Assembly: GCA_027019465.1 (NCBI GenBank)
Contig: JALUWM010000092.1
Span: forward strand, 1-47,100
Reading direction: 5' to 3'
Source of the DNA: Campylobacterales bacterium
GTDB lineage: Bacteria > Campylobacterota > Campylobacteria > Campylobacterales > Nautiliaceae
DNA length: 47,100 nt
This document shows, piece by piece, positions 8,921 to 19,869 of this stretch. Positions within the stretch are counted from its first letter, which is position 1. Every line of letters starts with the position of its first letter. The translations under genes were made by a program, and so were the position numbers. The notes beneath the pieces were generated by a model, which saw nothing but the letters and a program-made list of their open reading frames with translations, had not been told where the DNA came from and ran no database searches.

Positions 8921-10987
8921 TTACCAGTTAAGCTTTTTGACTTCAGATTTATTTGCTTTTACTTTTTTCAAAGAAGCATTTATTTCAGCAGTTCTATTTG
9001 TTTCACTTGATTTTACATTATCTTTACCAATTCCACCCCATCCGATACTGATTTTATTAAATGTAACACTCTCACACGGATGAGTAAGACAATTTTGATT
9101 TGTAGCTGATGGATTTTTATAACTCTCAGCTAAAGGATTATACCAAAGCCAACTTGGAATAGCCAAATGGATTTTTGTGCTGTAAGGAATAGCGTGAGTT
9201 GTTGATAACGATATATTTTCTTTACCGCTTTTGATAGTATGATTTACATCCATAGTTACAAAAGGATGATATGATTTACTTTCATTTACATCTCCAAAAA
9301 TTGAAGAGTTATGCTCTTTATTAACAATCCAACCATCATTAGTCCAATATTCATATTTATATGTAGTATTAAGCTCTTTGCTATAACCTCCTATATTTTG
9401 AACATCAATTCTTCCATATCTAAAAGTTGCGTTTTTATCCAAAGCATCACTCCCCATTACATCATCTTTATCGCTTACATTTATATCTTTTACCGTAAAG
9501 TTAAATTCATTTATTAAAACTCTTGGATTTCTTTTAAAATTAATTTTTAAATTTAAATCTGCACTTCCATTGTGATCGGTTGTGAAAATATCTTTTGTAA
9601 ACTTCAAGTTAATAGTATTAGGTATAGTTATATTTGTTTCATTATTATTTTCTTTTACTAAAATTTTTGTAAGTTTAGAAGGGACACTGCCATAAGAAAT
9701 ATTCAAATCAGAATCTTTTGCATAACATTTTGAATTATAATTTTTTGTAGTTTTATTTTGTTCATTTTGAGCCGTTATATTAATATCCAAAATAGAAGAC
9801 ATATTCAAATCATTTGAAATATAAGTAAATTGCGAATGGTTAAAATTATAATAATTAGCAAATATATTAAAATGATCCGGAATAAATTTTAATTGAATTG
9901 ATGCAGGAATAATAAATAATTGAGAATTAGTATCGTCGTTTTTATCTACTTTAGCAAATTCACTTCCGTTTATTTCCTTTATTGTAATATTTAACTCCCC
10001 TGCTTCCGAATAATTCAAGGTCACATTTACTTCTCCGTTTTTAAATTGTAAATTCTTTCCATTAAGTATTCCTGTAATACAGCCTTTGGAAAAGTTTGTA
10101 TCATTATATTCCAAACTTGGAGAACTATTGCCTTTTAATGTTAATGTCTCATTATAATCTTTAGTAGGATTTCCTTTATAATCTAATGCTTTAATAGTTA
10201 AATTAAATTCTTTTCCAGCTTTAATTTTTTCTTTAGGGATATTAGTGATTATAAATTTATCTGGTCTTATTGCGAAATTATCACTTGAATAACAAATTCT
10301 ATATCCTTTACCTTTCCAATTACATTTATGAATTGTTTTATCTGCACTGCAATCATTATGAGGATAAATAATATAAACATCACCTGAAACAGAACCACTT
10401 CCAGTTCCTCCTACCTCTTTACCATTCGTAGATACAGTTCCTGCTCCTGAACCACCAACACTCTCTTTTCCATAATATGAACAAGTTAAAAATCCCACTC
10501 TTGCATTTTTTGAAGCCTGAGTAACTGTAAATCCTTTAAATAATTTTGGGAAACTTACAAAACTTGTAGAAGCTGCGAAATGCAAAGTATTACTGATAAC
10601 TTTCTTAGTATGCATATCATAAACACTGACATAAACATCAAAACCTTTAGATGAAAGTTTAACAGGTATAGAATTTGTCGGATTAGGAGCTAAAATTAGC
10701 CAAAATTTTTTATTAACTATTTTTGTAGAAATAGTTCTTCTTAAAAAGCCTTGAGGATCAAAATCAAAAGCATCAAATGGGCTGTTATTACCCCTAAGCC
10801 AAGGTAAAGTATTATTAACAACATACCCATTAGAATCAAATCTTATCTTATAACCATTATTACTAGACACTTGCTGGTTTGTACTACTAGCTCCTAATAG
10901 TGTAGCAGTAGAAGAAAGACTAAAACCAAAATCGGATCCGAGCAAGACACCGCTCAGTACAACACTAAATAACCATATCTTTTTCAT
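8921..10987 (-). CDS. Large secreted protein, MshQ/DUF6701-like
   Basis: Signal peptide MKKIWLFSVVLSGVLLGS. Repeated modules (FAIRPDKFIITN...AGKEFNLTIKALDYKGNPTKDYN; LKFIPDHFNIF...ILDINITAQNEQNKTTKNYN) and C-terminal ATFRYGRIDVQNIGGYSKELNTTYKYEYWTNDGWIVN resembling MshQ C-terminal domains. Confidence 0.6.
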   Translation of the reverse strand: MKKIWLFSVVLSGVLLGSDFGFSLSSTATLLGASSTNQQVSSNNGYKIRFDSNGYVVNNTLPWLRGNNSPFDAFDFDPQGFLRRTISTKIVNKKFWLILAPNPTNSIPVKLSSKGFDVYVSVYDMHTKKVISNTLHFAASTSFVSFPKLFKGFTVTQASKNARVGFLTCSYYGKESVGGSGAGTVSTNGKEVGGTGSGSVSGDVYIIYPHNDCSADKTIHKCNWKGKGYRICYSSDNFAIRPDKFIITNIPKEKIKAGKEFNLTIKALDYKGNPTKDYNETLTLKGNSSPSLEYNDTNFSKGCITGILNGKNLQFKNGEVNVTLNYSEAGELNITIKEINGSEFAKVDKNDDTNSQLFIIPASIQLKFIPDHFNIFANYYNFNHSQFTYISNDLNMSSILDINITAQNEQNKTTKNYNSKCYAKDSDLNISYGSVPSKLTKILVKENNNETNITIPNTINLKFTKDIFTTDHNGSADLNLKINFKRNPRVLINEFNFTVKDINVSDKDDVMGSDALDKNATFRYGRIDVQNIGGYSKELNTTYKYEYWTNDGWIVNKEHNSSIFGDVNESKSYHPFVTMDVNHTIKSGKENISLSTTHAIPYSTKIHLAIPSWLWYNPLAESYKNPSATNQNCLTHPCESVTFNKISIGWGGIGKDNVKSSETNRTAEINASLKKVKANKSEVKKLNW

Positions 10988-11016
10988 TTTTTTCCCTTTT
11001 AAAAAAATTTTACTTT

Positions 11017-11022
11017 ATTATA
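11017..11022 (-). promoter_or_regulatory. Putative extended -10 box (TGCTATAAT) for the MshQ-like gene
   Basis: Reverse strand reads TTTTGCTATAATAAAG ahead of the start at 10987. Confidence 0.45.
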
Positions 11023-11048
11023 GCAAAAACATTAATAAAATGTTAATA

Positions 11049-11789
11049 TTATAATTTAAGGCACTTTTTTGCCACTTTTTTAAATTCAGTAGGATTATCG
11101 CTTGAAAAAAGTTTTATGTTAGTTTTATTTACAGAAGTCAAATTATAATTATTTTTTATCATTTCAACTATCGCCTGACCGGAATGAATAAGTTTTGCAT
11201 TTGGAAAATGTTTTTTAAAAGTTTTAGCTAAAAAGGGATAATGGGTGCATCCCAAAATTACAATATCTATTTTTTCTTTATCTATATTTTCAAAATACAT
11301 ATCAAATATTTTATCTGTAATTTCACTTTCTATAAGCCCTTCTTCCACCAAAGGGACAAACAAAGGAGTTGCTATTGAAGTTATATTTTTAAAGCCTTCT
11401 TTTTGAAGAAAATTTTGATATTTATTTGATTTTATTGTTCTTTTTGTTCCTACAAGTAAAATATTAGAATTTTTATCTTCATTTTTAAGAGCTTCCACAC
11501 CCGCTTCAATAACTCCAAAAACAGGAAAAGAAACCTCTTTTTTAAGCTCATTTACAGCTACAGCACTTGCCGTATTACAAGCAACCACCAAAAAATTAAT
11601 ATCAAAATTTTTAAGAAATTCTAAAGCTTCAAGAGAATATCTTATAATAGTGCTTTCATTTTTATTACCATAAGGAACTCTTGCAGTATCTCCAAAATAA
11701 ATAATTTCATCAAAAAGATTTGCTTTTAATATCTCTTTAGCAACACTTATACCGCCTATTCCACTGTCAAATATTCCGCATTTATTCAT
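11049..11789 (-). CDS. murI: Glutamate racemase
   Basis: [44 protein letters not shown]. Confidence 0.96.
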   Translation of the reverse strand: MNKCGIFDSGIGGISVAKEILKANLFDEIIYFGDTARVPYGNKNESTIIRYSLEALEFLKNFDINFLVVACNTASAVAVNELKKEVSFPVFGVIEAGVEALKNEDKNSNILLVGTKRTIKSNKYQNFLQKEGFKNITSIATPLFVPLVEEGLIESEITDKIFDMYFENIDKEKIDIVILGCTHYPFLAKTFKKHFPNAKLIHSGQAIVEMIKNNYNLTSVNKTNIKLFSSDNPTEFKKVAKKCLKL

Positions 11790-13104
11790 TAATTACGCTT
11801 AAAAATTCCTTGTTGTTTTTCGTTTTTAGCATTTTTGAATACATAAGTTTAAGAGCTTCAACTTCATCCATTTCAGAAATAATATTTCTGATAGCCCAAA
11901 CTTTTGCAAGCTCTTCAGCATTTAATAAAAGTTCTTCTTTTCTTGTTCCGGATTTAAGAATATCAATAGCCGGATAAATTCTTCTATCGGCAATTCTTCT
12001 ACTTAAAACTGCTTCCATATTACCCGTTCCTTTAAATTCTTCAAAAATAACCTCATCCATTTTAGAACCTGTTTCAATAAGAGCCGTTGCGATAATAGTC
12101 AAACTCCCACCCTCTTCTATGTTTCTAGCCGCACCGAAAAATCTTTTTGGTTTATGAAGGGCATTTGCATCAACCCCACCGCTTAAAACCTTTCCGCTAG
12201 CAGGTGTAACAGTATTATATGCTCTTGCAAGTCTTGTAATAGAATCAAGCAAAATAACAACATCTTTTTTCATTTCAACCATTCTTTTTGCTTTTTCAAT
12301 TACAAGTTCTGCAACTCTTACATGATTCCCAGCCGGTTTATCAAATGTTGAACTAAAAACTTCACCTTTAACACTTCTTTGCATATCGGTAACTTCTTCA
12401 GGTCTTTCATCTACTAAAAGAACTATAAGCTCAATTTCAGGATGATTTTTTGTAATCCCATGAGCTATCTCTTTTAAAAACACCGTCTTACCGCTTCTTG
12501 GAGGGGCAACTACGAGTCCTCTTTGACCTTTTCCAATAGGTGCAAATAAATCAAGTACTCTTCCTGTAAGCTTTTTTGGCTCAAATTCAAGCTTTATTTT
12601 TTCCTGAGGATAAAGAGGCGTCAAGTTATCAAAAAGGGCTCTGTTTTTTGCTTCTTCAGGCGGGAGATAATTAACGGCTTCTATTTTTAAAAGTGCATAA
12701 TATTTTTCCTGCTCTCTTGGCGGTCTGATTTGTCCTGTTACAATATCACCGGTTCTAAGAGCAAATCTTCTGATTTGTGTTTGAGAGACATAAACATCAT
12801 TTCTTGAATTTTCAAAATTTCCGCCTATACTTCTTAAAAAACCGTATCCATCAGGCATTATTTCCAAAATTCCTGTAAAAAGCAGATAACCGCCTTGTTG
12901 AACTTGAGTTTTTAAAATTTCAAACATTAAATCCTGTCTTTTGTATTCCTGAGGATTTTCAACATTTAATGTTTTTGCGATTGTAATAAGCTCTTCTGTA
13001 GGCATTTTCATTAAATCTTCAATTTTATGCCCTTTAACGGGAATATGTGTTCTTTGTTTACTTTTATCTTGTGTATTTGAGACATCTTTTTTTTGATTTT
13101 CCAT
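11782..13104 (-). CDS. rho: Transcription termination factor Rho
   Basis: GYGFLRS RNA-binding region, [34 protein letters not shown]. Confidence 0.97.
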   Translation of the reverse strand: MENQKKDVSNTQDKSKQRTHIPVKGHKIEDLMKMPTEELITIAKTLNVENPQEYKRQDLMFEILKTQVQQGGYLLFTGILEIMPDGYGFLRSIGGNFENSRNDVYVSQTQIRRFALRTGDIVTGQIRPPREQEKYYALLKIEAVNYLPPEEAKNRALFDNLTPLYPQEKIKLEFEPKKLTGRVLDLFAPIGKGQRGLVVAPPRSGKTVFLKEIAHGITKNHPEIELIVLLVDERPEEVTDMQRSVKGEVFSSTFDKPAGNHVRVAELVIEKAKRMVEMKKDVVILLDSITRLARAYNTVTPASGKVLSGGVDANALHKPKRFFGAARNIEEGGSLTIIATALIETGSKMDEVIFEEFKGTGNMEAVLSRRIADRRIYPAIDILKSGTRKEELLLNAEELAKVWAIRNIISEMDEVEALKLMYSKMLKTKNNKEFLSVINE

Positions 13105-13170
13105 ATAAATTGTCCTTGTAGATTTTGGAGTTTAGCAGTAATTTTGAGATTTTATTCAATTTAATTTTTT

Positions 13171-13197
13171 TTGTCAAGATTTTTTATTTGATATAAT
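13171..13197 (+). promoter_or_regulatory. Putative promoter for the RluA-type gene (TTGTCA ... TATAAT)
   Basis: TTGTCA at 13171-13176 and TATAAT at 13192-13197, 15-nt spacing, upstream of the ATG at 13216. Confidence 0.45.
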
Positions 13198-13215
13198 TTT
13201 CCCAAAAAGGTAAAA

Positions 13216-14145
13216 ATGAATAAATTTACAGCTTCAAAAGCGCAAAGACTAGATAAATTTTTAAGTGAAAAATTACAAACTTCAAGAAATCAAATAGAAC
13301 AGCTTATAAAAAAAGGGTATGTAAAAATAAACGGCTCAGGTATAAAAAAGGGCGGCATAAAATTAAAAACGGGTGATATTATAGAATATGAAATTCCGGA
13401 TATTGAAAAAAAAGAAACAAAAAAAGTGGATTTTGATATTCCTATTCTTTATGAAGATGAAGATTTACTGGTAATTAATAAACCGTCCGGAATTGTAGTC
13501 CATCCAGCCCCTAGCGTAAAAAAAGCAACTGTAGTTGACTGGCTAAAAGCAAAAGAATTTTCACTCTCTAACCTCGCAGGAGAAGAGAGATTTGGAATAG
13601 TCCATAGAATAGACAAAGAGACAAGCGGGGCTTTGGTTATTGCAAAAAACAATAAAACCCACGAATTTTTATCAAACCAGCTAAAAGACAAATCAATGGG
13701 AAGATACTATATTTTTTTATTAAATCATCCTTTAAAAGAAGCCTTTTGCGTAGATAAACCAATAGCAAGAAATCCAAAAAACAGACTGAAAATGGCAATA
13801 GTTCAAAACGGAAGAAACGCAAAAACACTTTTTATTCCCATAGAACAAAATCTAGGAGCCGCAAAGCTTTATACAGGCAGGACACACCAGATAAGAGTTC
13901 ATTTAAATTCCATAGGCAGATATATTTTAGGAGACAAAACTTACGGTAAAAAAGAACAGAATACAAAAAGAGTAATGCTTCACGCAAAAGAGATATATTT
14001 TACTCATCCAAACGGCAAAAAACTTAGTATAATAGCGCCATTATTTGAAGATTTTAAAAATGAGCTAAAAGGAACTCCATATGAAACAAAAATTAATAAT
14101 CTTAACAGGAAGTTTACTACTTTTGAGCGGTTGTGCAAATCTTAA
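13216..14145 (+). CDS. RluA-family 23S rRNA pseudouridine synthase
   Basis: S4 domain N-terminus; NKPSGIVVHPAP; GIVHRIDKETSGALVIAK; GRTHQIRVHL. Confidence 0.93.
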   Translation: MNKFTASKAQRLDKFLSEKLQTSRNQIEQLIKKGYVKINGSGIKKGGIKLKTGDIIEYEIPDIEKKETKKVDFDIPILYEDEDLLVINKPSGIVVHPAPSVKKATVVDWLKAKEFSLSNLAGEERFGIVHRIDKETSGALVIAKNNKTHEFLSNQLKDKSMGRYYIFLLNHPLKEAFCVDKPIARNPKNRLKMAIVQNGRNAKTLFIPIEQNLGAAKLYTGRTHQIRVHLNSIGRYILGDKTYGKKEQNTKRVMLHAKEIYFTHPNGKKLSIIAPLFEDFKNELKGTPYETKINNLNRKFTTFERLCKS

Positions 14146-15289
14146 TTTAAATAAACCTGTTCCAAAATCAAATCCAAATCTGCCTACTGTTAAAAATTTC
14201 AAAGCTTATCCTGATAGAAATGCAATGGCTCTTTATTGGAATACAGTTCCAACAATGAAAGGCTATTATATTCAAAGGTATAATCCAAAAAACAAAAAAT
14301 GGAAAGAAATTGCTACAATAAAAGACCCTTATACATCCATTTATGTAGATACAAATCTTAAACCTGGACATATTTATCAATATAAAATCGCAACATTTGA
14401 CAAAAGTGGTATCCCTTCACTTTCAAAAGAAGTAATTCAATCAACAATGCCAAAGCTCTCGCCTGTAATTATTCTTGAAGCAAAACCTATTGTAAAAGGT
14501 AAAATAAAAATAATATTCAGACCCGCCCAAAACGAAAGAGTAAATGAATATATAATAAAAAGATTTGATAATGAAAATGCAAAATGGAAAACAATAGCTA
14601 CACTTTCTCCAAGACTTGATGTTGAATATATTGACAGCGGACTTAAAGATGGAACAATTTACAAATATCAAGTAATTGCCAAAAGTTTTGATGGAATAAA
14701 ATCATTTCCTTCAAAAACAGTAGTTGTTTCAACATTTAAAAGACCTCCTGTTATCACCCAAATAAACGCAACAAATAACTTAGCAAAAAAGATAAAATTA
14801 ACTTTTTCACCAGTAAAAGGGGCTGTAGCATATAAAATATACATTTCTTCATATCCAAACGGTCCTTTTAAATTCTACAAAAAAATTAATTCCACTAATT
14901 TTACAGATTATATAAATAAAGACGGATTTATAAGATATTATAAAGTTACTGCTTTATCAGCCCATAAAACACAATCGCTTCTTAGCGATACACCTGTAAC
15001 TATGGGTCAAACTTTATCAAAACCGGCAAAACCGATAGTTTCAACAAATATAACAGGAAATCAAATAGAGCTTATTTTTACATCTCCCGATAATAGAGCA
15101 ACAAAATATTTAATAATAAGAAAAGAAAAATTATCTCTTTTTAAATCAATACAGAAAAAATTTATAGCCTCTTCAAACAGATTTACAGATATTATAAATC
15201 CAAAAAAATCATATGAATATTATGTTTATGAAATTGATAAATATGGTCTTTTATCAAAAGCACCTGCTGTAATAAAGGTTAATAATTAA
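14081..15289 (+). CDS. flpA: Lipoprotein with about four fibronectin type III domains (FlpA-like)
   Basis: Lipobox LLLLSGC; repeated FN3-like blocks (YYIQRYNPKNKKWKEIATI, YIIKRFDNENAKWKTIATL, YKIYISSYPNGPFKFYKKI). Position between rlu and trmB matches recalled C. jejuni Cj1279c (flpA) context. Confidence 0.75.
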   Translation: MKQKLIILTGSLLLLSGCANLNLNKPVPKSNPNLPTVKNFKAYPDRNAMALYWNTVPTMKGYYIQRYNPKNKKWKEIATIKDPYTSIYVDTNLKPGHIYQYKIATFDKSGIPSLSKEVIQSTMPKLSPVIILEAKPIVKGKIKIIFRPAQNERVNEYIIKRFDNENAKWKTIATLSPRLDVEYIDSGLKDGTIYKYQVIAKSFDGIKSFPSKTVVVSTFKRPPVITQINATNNLAKKIKLTFSPVKGAVAYKIYISSYPNGPFKFYKKINSTNFTDYINKDGFIRYYKVTALSAHKTQSLLSDTPVTMGQTLSKPAKPIVSTNITGNQIELIFTSPDNRATKYLIIRKEKLSLFKSIQKKFIASSNRFTDIINPKKSYEYYVYEIDKYGLLSKAPAVIKVNN

Positions 15290-16392
15290 TGCCGCATATT
15301 GTTATAGACAAATTAAAAGATATAAAATATCCAATAAAAACAAAAAAAGCTGAGTTTTTATTTAAAGCAGAAGATTATATAGGGGTAAAAACATCAAATG
15401 CTAAGTTTTTACTCAATATAAGAAAATACAAAAACGGATATTTAGTTAAATACGATAAAGTTACAAGACCAATAATAAGCGAAATAAAAAAAGCTTATAT
15501 GGATTTTGTAGAATTAAATGAAGCTGAAATTATTTTTGAAAACATACACGGAATAAAAGAAAAATTACCTGATGAAAATATGCTTGATATTAATGATAAT
15601 TTAAGCAAGATTGACATAATTGAAGTTGGGTTTGGAAGTGGAAGACATCTTCTTTATTTAGCAAAAAAATACCCTGATAAAACAATTCTAGGAATAGAAA
15701 TACACAAACCTTCCATCGAACAGGTACTAAAAAGAATAAAAAACGAAAATATAAATAATATAAAAATAATAAATCATGATGCAAGACTGATTTTGAGTAA
15801 AATCCCTTCAAACAACTTACACAGTATTTATGTTCATTTTCCGGTTCCCTGGGATAAAAAAGAGCATAGAAGAGTAATAAACAGCGATTTTATAAATGAA
15901 AGTGTAAGAACTTTACAAAAAAACGGCTTTTTGCATTTAAGAACAGACAGCGAAAATTATTTTGCCTATTCTCTTAAAAAATTTTTGGAAGTAAATAAGA
16001 CCCATATTGAAATAAAAAAAAATCTACCTTATGAAATTACAAGCAAATATGAAGAAAGATGGATAAAAATGGGGAAAAATATTTATGATATTTATATGTA
16101 TTCCCTTGAAATTTCAGAAGAAAAAAAAGAAAATTTTGATTTTTCATTTGATAAAAAGCTTACAAATCTTGATTTTAATGCAAAGATTTATGATAATTTC
16201 ATTATTCATTTGGAAAAAGAAAAAAAAATAGATGAAAATTCCTCTTTAATAAGAGCAACTATAGGAAATTTCAACAGACCTGAACATATTTATATAATAA
16301 ACACTCAAAAACCATATTATTTTAAAAAACCGGCAGAAATCAAAGAAAATTATTTAGCACATCAAGAAATCAAAAGGCTTTTTAATGGGTAA
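15289..16392 (+). CDS. trmB: tRNA (guanine-N7-)-methyltransferase
   Basis: IIEVGFGSGRHLLYLAKKYPDKTILGIEIHKPS; VHFPVPWDKKEHRRV; long Campylobacterota-type form. Confidence 0.88.
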   Translation: MPHIVIDKLKDIKYPIKTKKAEFLFKAEDYIGVKTSNAKFLLNIRKYKNGYLVKYDKVTRPIISEIKKAYMDFVELNEAEIIFENIHGIKEKLPDENMLDINDNLSKIDIIEVGFGSGRHLLYLAKKYPDKTILGIEIHKPSIEQVLKRIKNENINNIKIINHDARLILSKIPSNNLHSIYVHFPVPWDKKEHRRVINSDFINESVRTLQKNGFLHLRTDSENYFAYSLKKFLEVNKTHIEIKKNLPYEITSKYEERWIKMGKNIYDIYMYSLEISEEKKENFDFSFDKKLTNLDFNAKIYDNFIIHLEKEKKIDENSSLIRATIGNFNRPEHIYIINTQKPYYFKKPAEIKENYLAHQEIKRLFNG

Positions 16393-17050
16393 ACTAGTTT
16401 TAGCTAAAAATATTACAATAAATTATAATGACACACAAATAATAAAACCTTCATCTTTTAGTATAAACAGCGGAGATTTTGTATTCTTAACAGGAATTAG
16501 CGGAAGTGGAAAAACAAGTCTTATAAAAACACTTTATGCAGAACATAAAATCCAAAGTGGAGAAATGTATATAGGGGAATTTAATTTAAAAAAAATAAAT
16601 AAATCAAAAACTTCTCTTCTTAGAAAACATCTTGGAGTTGTTTTTCAAGATTTTAAACTAATATCAGAATGGAATATAATAAAAAATGTAATGTTACCTC
16701 TACTAATTACAGGAATAGACAAATCCAATGCCAAAGAGATGGCTATGCAATATCTAAATAAAGTAAAACTCTCTCATAAAGCCGACAAATTTCCATTTGA
16801 ACTGAGTGGGGGAGAACAGCAAAGAGCAGCAATTGCAAGGGCAACAATCCATAATCCTGTAATGATTTTGGCAGATGAGCCTATTTCAGGACTTGATGAA
16901 TATTCAGCTTCACTTGTTATGGATTTATTTATAGAAGCAAATAAACTAGGAATTACTATAGTAATAGCTTCTCACTCCATTCCCCAAAATTTTGATATAT
17001 TATTTAAACAATTACATATAGAAAAAGGCAAAATTTATGAACTCGCTTAA
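16385..17050 (+). CDS. ftsE: Cell division ATP-binding protein FtsE
   Basis: ABC ATPase: Walker A GISGSGKTS, LSGGEQQRAAIARA, Walker B ILADEP; followed by ftsX. Confidence 0.92.
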   Translation: MGKLVLAKNITINYNDTQIIKPSSFSINSGDFVFLTGISGSGKTSLIKTLYAEHKIQSGEMYIGEFNLKKINKSKTSLLRKHLGVVFQDFKLISEWNIIKNVMLPLLITGIDKSNAKEMAMQYLNKVKLSHKADKFPFELSGGEQQRAAIARATIHNPVMILADEPISGLDEYSASLVMDLFIEANKLGITIVIASHSIPQNFDILFKQLHIEKGKIYELA

Positions 17051-17819
17051 AAGCCATTTAACGCTTGTTTTATCACTTATAGCAATATTGTTAAGTATTT
17101 TTTTATTTCGTATTTTTTCACAGGTTATGCATCTTTATCAAAAAAATATTGTTAATAACTATTCAATAGTCATTGTTAGTACAAAACCTATCACATCTTT
17201 AAATATCTCAGAAATTTCATCAATAAATCCTATAAACATAAATTCTGAAATAAAAAAATTAAAAGAAAAATATAAAAATATTGACTTTTCAAATCTAAAA
17301 ATCCCTTTTTTTTATAAATTAAAATTGAAAAACTTTCCTTCACCAAATAAATTACAAGAAATTCAAAAGCAACTTAAAAATTATGATTTTATTAAAAAAG
17401 TAATGACAAAATCTTCTTCCCAAACAAAAATATACAATCTTTTAATACTCCTTAAAACTACAACAAAAATTTTTATGTTTTTAATAGCTATTTTAGGATT
17501 TTTATTAATTATAAAACAGCTGGAAGTATGGAAATTACTACACTACGAAAGAATGTATATAATGGAACTCTTCGGAGCTCCTGTTTGGTTTAAAGGTGCC
17601 TCACTTTTTAAAATAGCTTTTTTAGATTCTATAATTTCTTTAATCTTAACAATGTGTTTAATATTTTTAATAACACATTCAGCTCTTTTTAATAATATAA
17701 TTAATGAACTAAATATAAACTTTCAGTTAAATTATTTTAATGAAATCATTTTATTGTTAATTACGAGCTTTTTAATTTCATTTATTTCTTCAGTAATTGT
17801 TGTAATAGGGAAAAAATGA
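17037..17819 (+). CDS. ftsX: Cell division protein FtsX
   Basis: Four predicted TM segments; directly downstream of and overlapping ftsE; MELFGAP motif. Confidence 0.82.
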   Translation: MNSLKSHLTLVLSLIAILLSIFLFRIFSQVMHLYQKNIVNNYSIVIVSTKPITSLNISEISSINPININSEIKKLKEKYKNIDFSNLKIPFFYKLKLKNFPSPNKLQEIQKQLKNYDFIKKVMTKSSSQTKIYNLLILLKTTTKIFMFLIAILGFLLIIKQLEVWKLLHYERMYIMELFGAPVWFKGASLFKIAFLDSIISLILTMCLIFLITHSALFNNIINELNINFQLNYFNEIILLLITSFLISFISSVIVVIGKK

Positions 17820-18982
17820 AAAAAATTATATTTTTTTTATTGACATCTTTATTGCTATTTGCAAACAACATAACTACAACTCAAAAAAAAATTTCTCAAA
17901 CTAAATTCATAATATCAAAAATGAATCAAAAGCTTGACATAATTGCAGATAACATACAACAAAAAGAGTTATTTATAAATAAGATAAATAAAAAAATAGG
18001 AAATCTTACTATACAAATAAATTTTTTAAATAAAGAACTAAATAATTCTAAAACAAAACTTTCTAATTTTAATAAACTAAAAAATAAATTTATAAAAAAA
18101 TCAACTAAAATACAAAATGAAATAATAAATTTCATATCAGAAAATTATTTTAATTCAACATCAAAGACAGAGAATATCACAGATTTAATAGATAAAGAAA
18201 TAACAAAAAAAATTTTAGAAAGATACTCTAATAAAATAAATTCTCTAATACAAAAAAATAAAAAAATTTTAAATCAAATAACTCTTTTAAATAAAAAAAT
18301 AAATAATATAAAACAAAAACAAGCTCTCTTAATTAAAGCAAAACAAAAATTAGCTCTGCTAAAACGAAATAGACAAAAAGAGCTTTTATTTTTAAAACGA
18401 GACAAAAAAATATATAAAAAAAGACTAAAAACTCTGATAAAAAAAGAAGAAAATTTACAAAATAAACTTGCCCAATTAAATATCATAAAAATAGAAAGAA
18501 GAAAATATATAAGACAACAAAATCAAAACCTAAAAGTCAATCTTAATCTTAATGTTAAAAAATACGGTTCTTTATATTTTACACCAAGTGTAGTAAATTA
18601 CAGAGGCCTTAAAACTATAGCTCCTGTAGAAGGAAAAATAATAAAAAAATTTGGTTCATATATAGACCCTGTTTATCATATAAGAATTTATAATGATTCT
18701 ATCACAATCAAATCTTATAAAAAAAATTCAATGGTAAGGGCAATTTTAAGCGGAAGAATTATTTATATAGGAACAACTAACGGCAAAGGAATAATAATTA
18801 TAAAACATAGAGATAATTTATTTAGTATTTATGCAAATCTTGAAAAAATATCCCCTATTCTAAAAAAAGGTCTTTATGTAAAAAAAGGACAAATTATAGC
18901 AAGGATAAAAAACAACCTGGAATTTGAAATTACATATAAAAACCATCCTATTAATCCTATAAAAGTAATTGCTTTTAACTAA
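17816..18982 (+). CDS. EnvC-like murein hydrolase activator, M23 domain
   Basis: Signal peptide, long coiled coil, C-terminal degenerate LytM domain (APVEGKIIKKFGSY...GKGIIIIKHRDNLFSIYANLEKI...VKKGQIIARI). Confidence 0.85.
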   Translation: MKKIIFFLLTSLLLFANNITTTQKKISQTKFIISKMNQKLDIIADNIQQKELFINKINKKIGNLTIQINFLNKELNNSKTKLSNFNKLKNKFIKKSTKIQNEIINFISENYFNSTSKTENITDLIDKEITKKILERYSNKINSLIQKNKKILNQITLLNKKINNIKQKQALLIKAKQKLALLKRNRQKELLFLKRDKKIYKKRLKTLIKKEENLQNKLAQLNIIKIERRKYIRQQNQNLKVNLNLNVKKYGSLYFTPSVVNYRGLKTIAPVEGKIIKKFGSYIDPVYHIRIYNDSITIKSYKKNSMVRAILSGRIIYIGTTNGKGIIIIKHRDNLFSIYANLEKISPILKKGLYVKKGQIIARIKNNLEFEITYKNHPINPIKVIAFN

Positions 18983-19038
18983 AATAGCCAATAATAAGTT
19001 TTTAATTTCAACTCTTTTATGATAAAATACTCTTTTAA

Positions 19039-19770
<732 letters not shown>

Positions 19771-19835
19771 TTATTGGTATATTCGTGTATTAGTTAAAAT
19801 ATTACAAATAACCAATCACTAATTACTAATAACCA
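19771..19835. repeat. Degenerate ~8-nt tandem repeat in facing inverted arms
   Basis: Left arm TTATTGGTATATTCGTGTATTAGTTA (ATTGG/ATTCG/ATTAG at 19773, 19781, 19789); right arm ACAAATAACCAATCACTAATTACTAATAACCA. Confidence 0.8.
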
Positions 19836-19842
19836 TTTTTGC

Positions 19843-19848
19843 TATAAT
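19843..19848 (+). promoter_or_regulatory. Extended -10 box (TGCTATAAT) for rpoZ-spoT
   Basis: TTTTTGCTATAATTTCGC 22 nt upstream of the rpoZ ATG. Confidence 0.6.
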
Positions 19849-19869
19849 TTCGCTAAAAAAGGACAAAAA

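Noticed and set aside
13449-13828. Antisense ORFs over the RluA-type gene
   Set aside because: Overlap conserved catalytic motifs on the plus strand; no ribosome site or homology seen.
17816-18600. Possible repeat region in the Lys/Asn-rich EnvC-like gene
   Set aside because: Periodicity is explained by coiled-coil coding of AT-rich codons; no discrete tandem unit.
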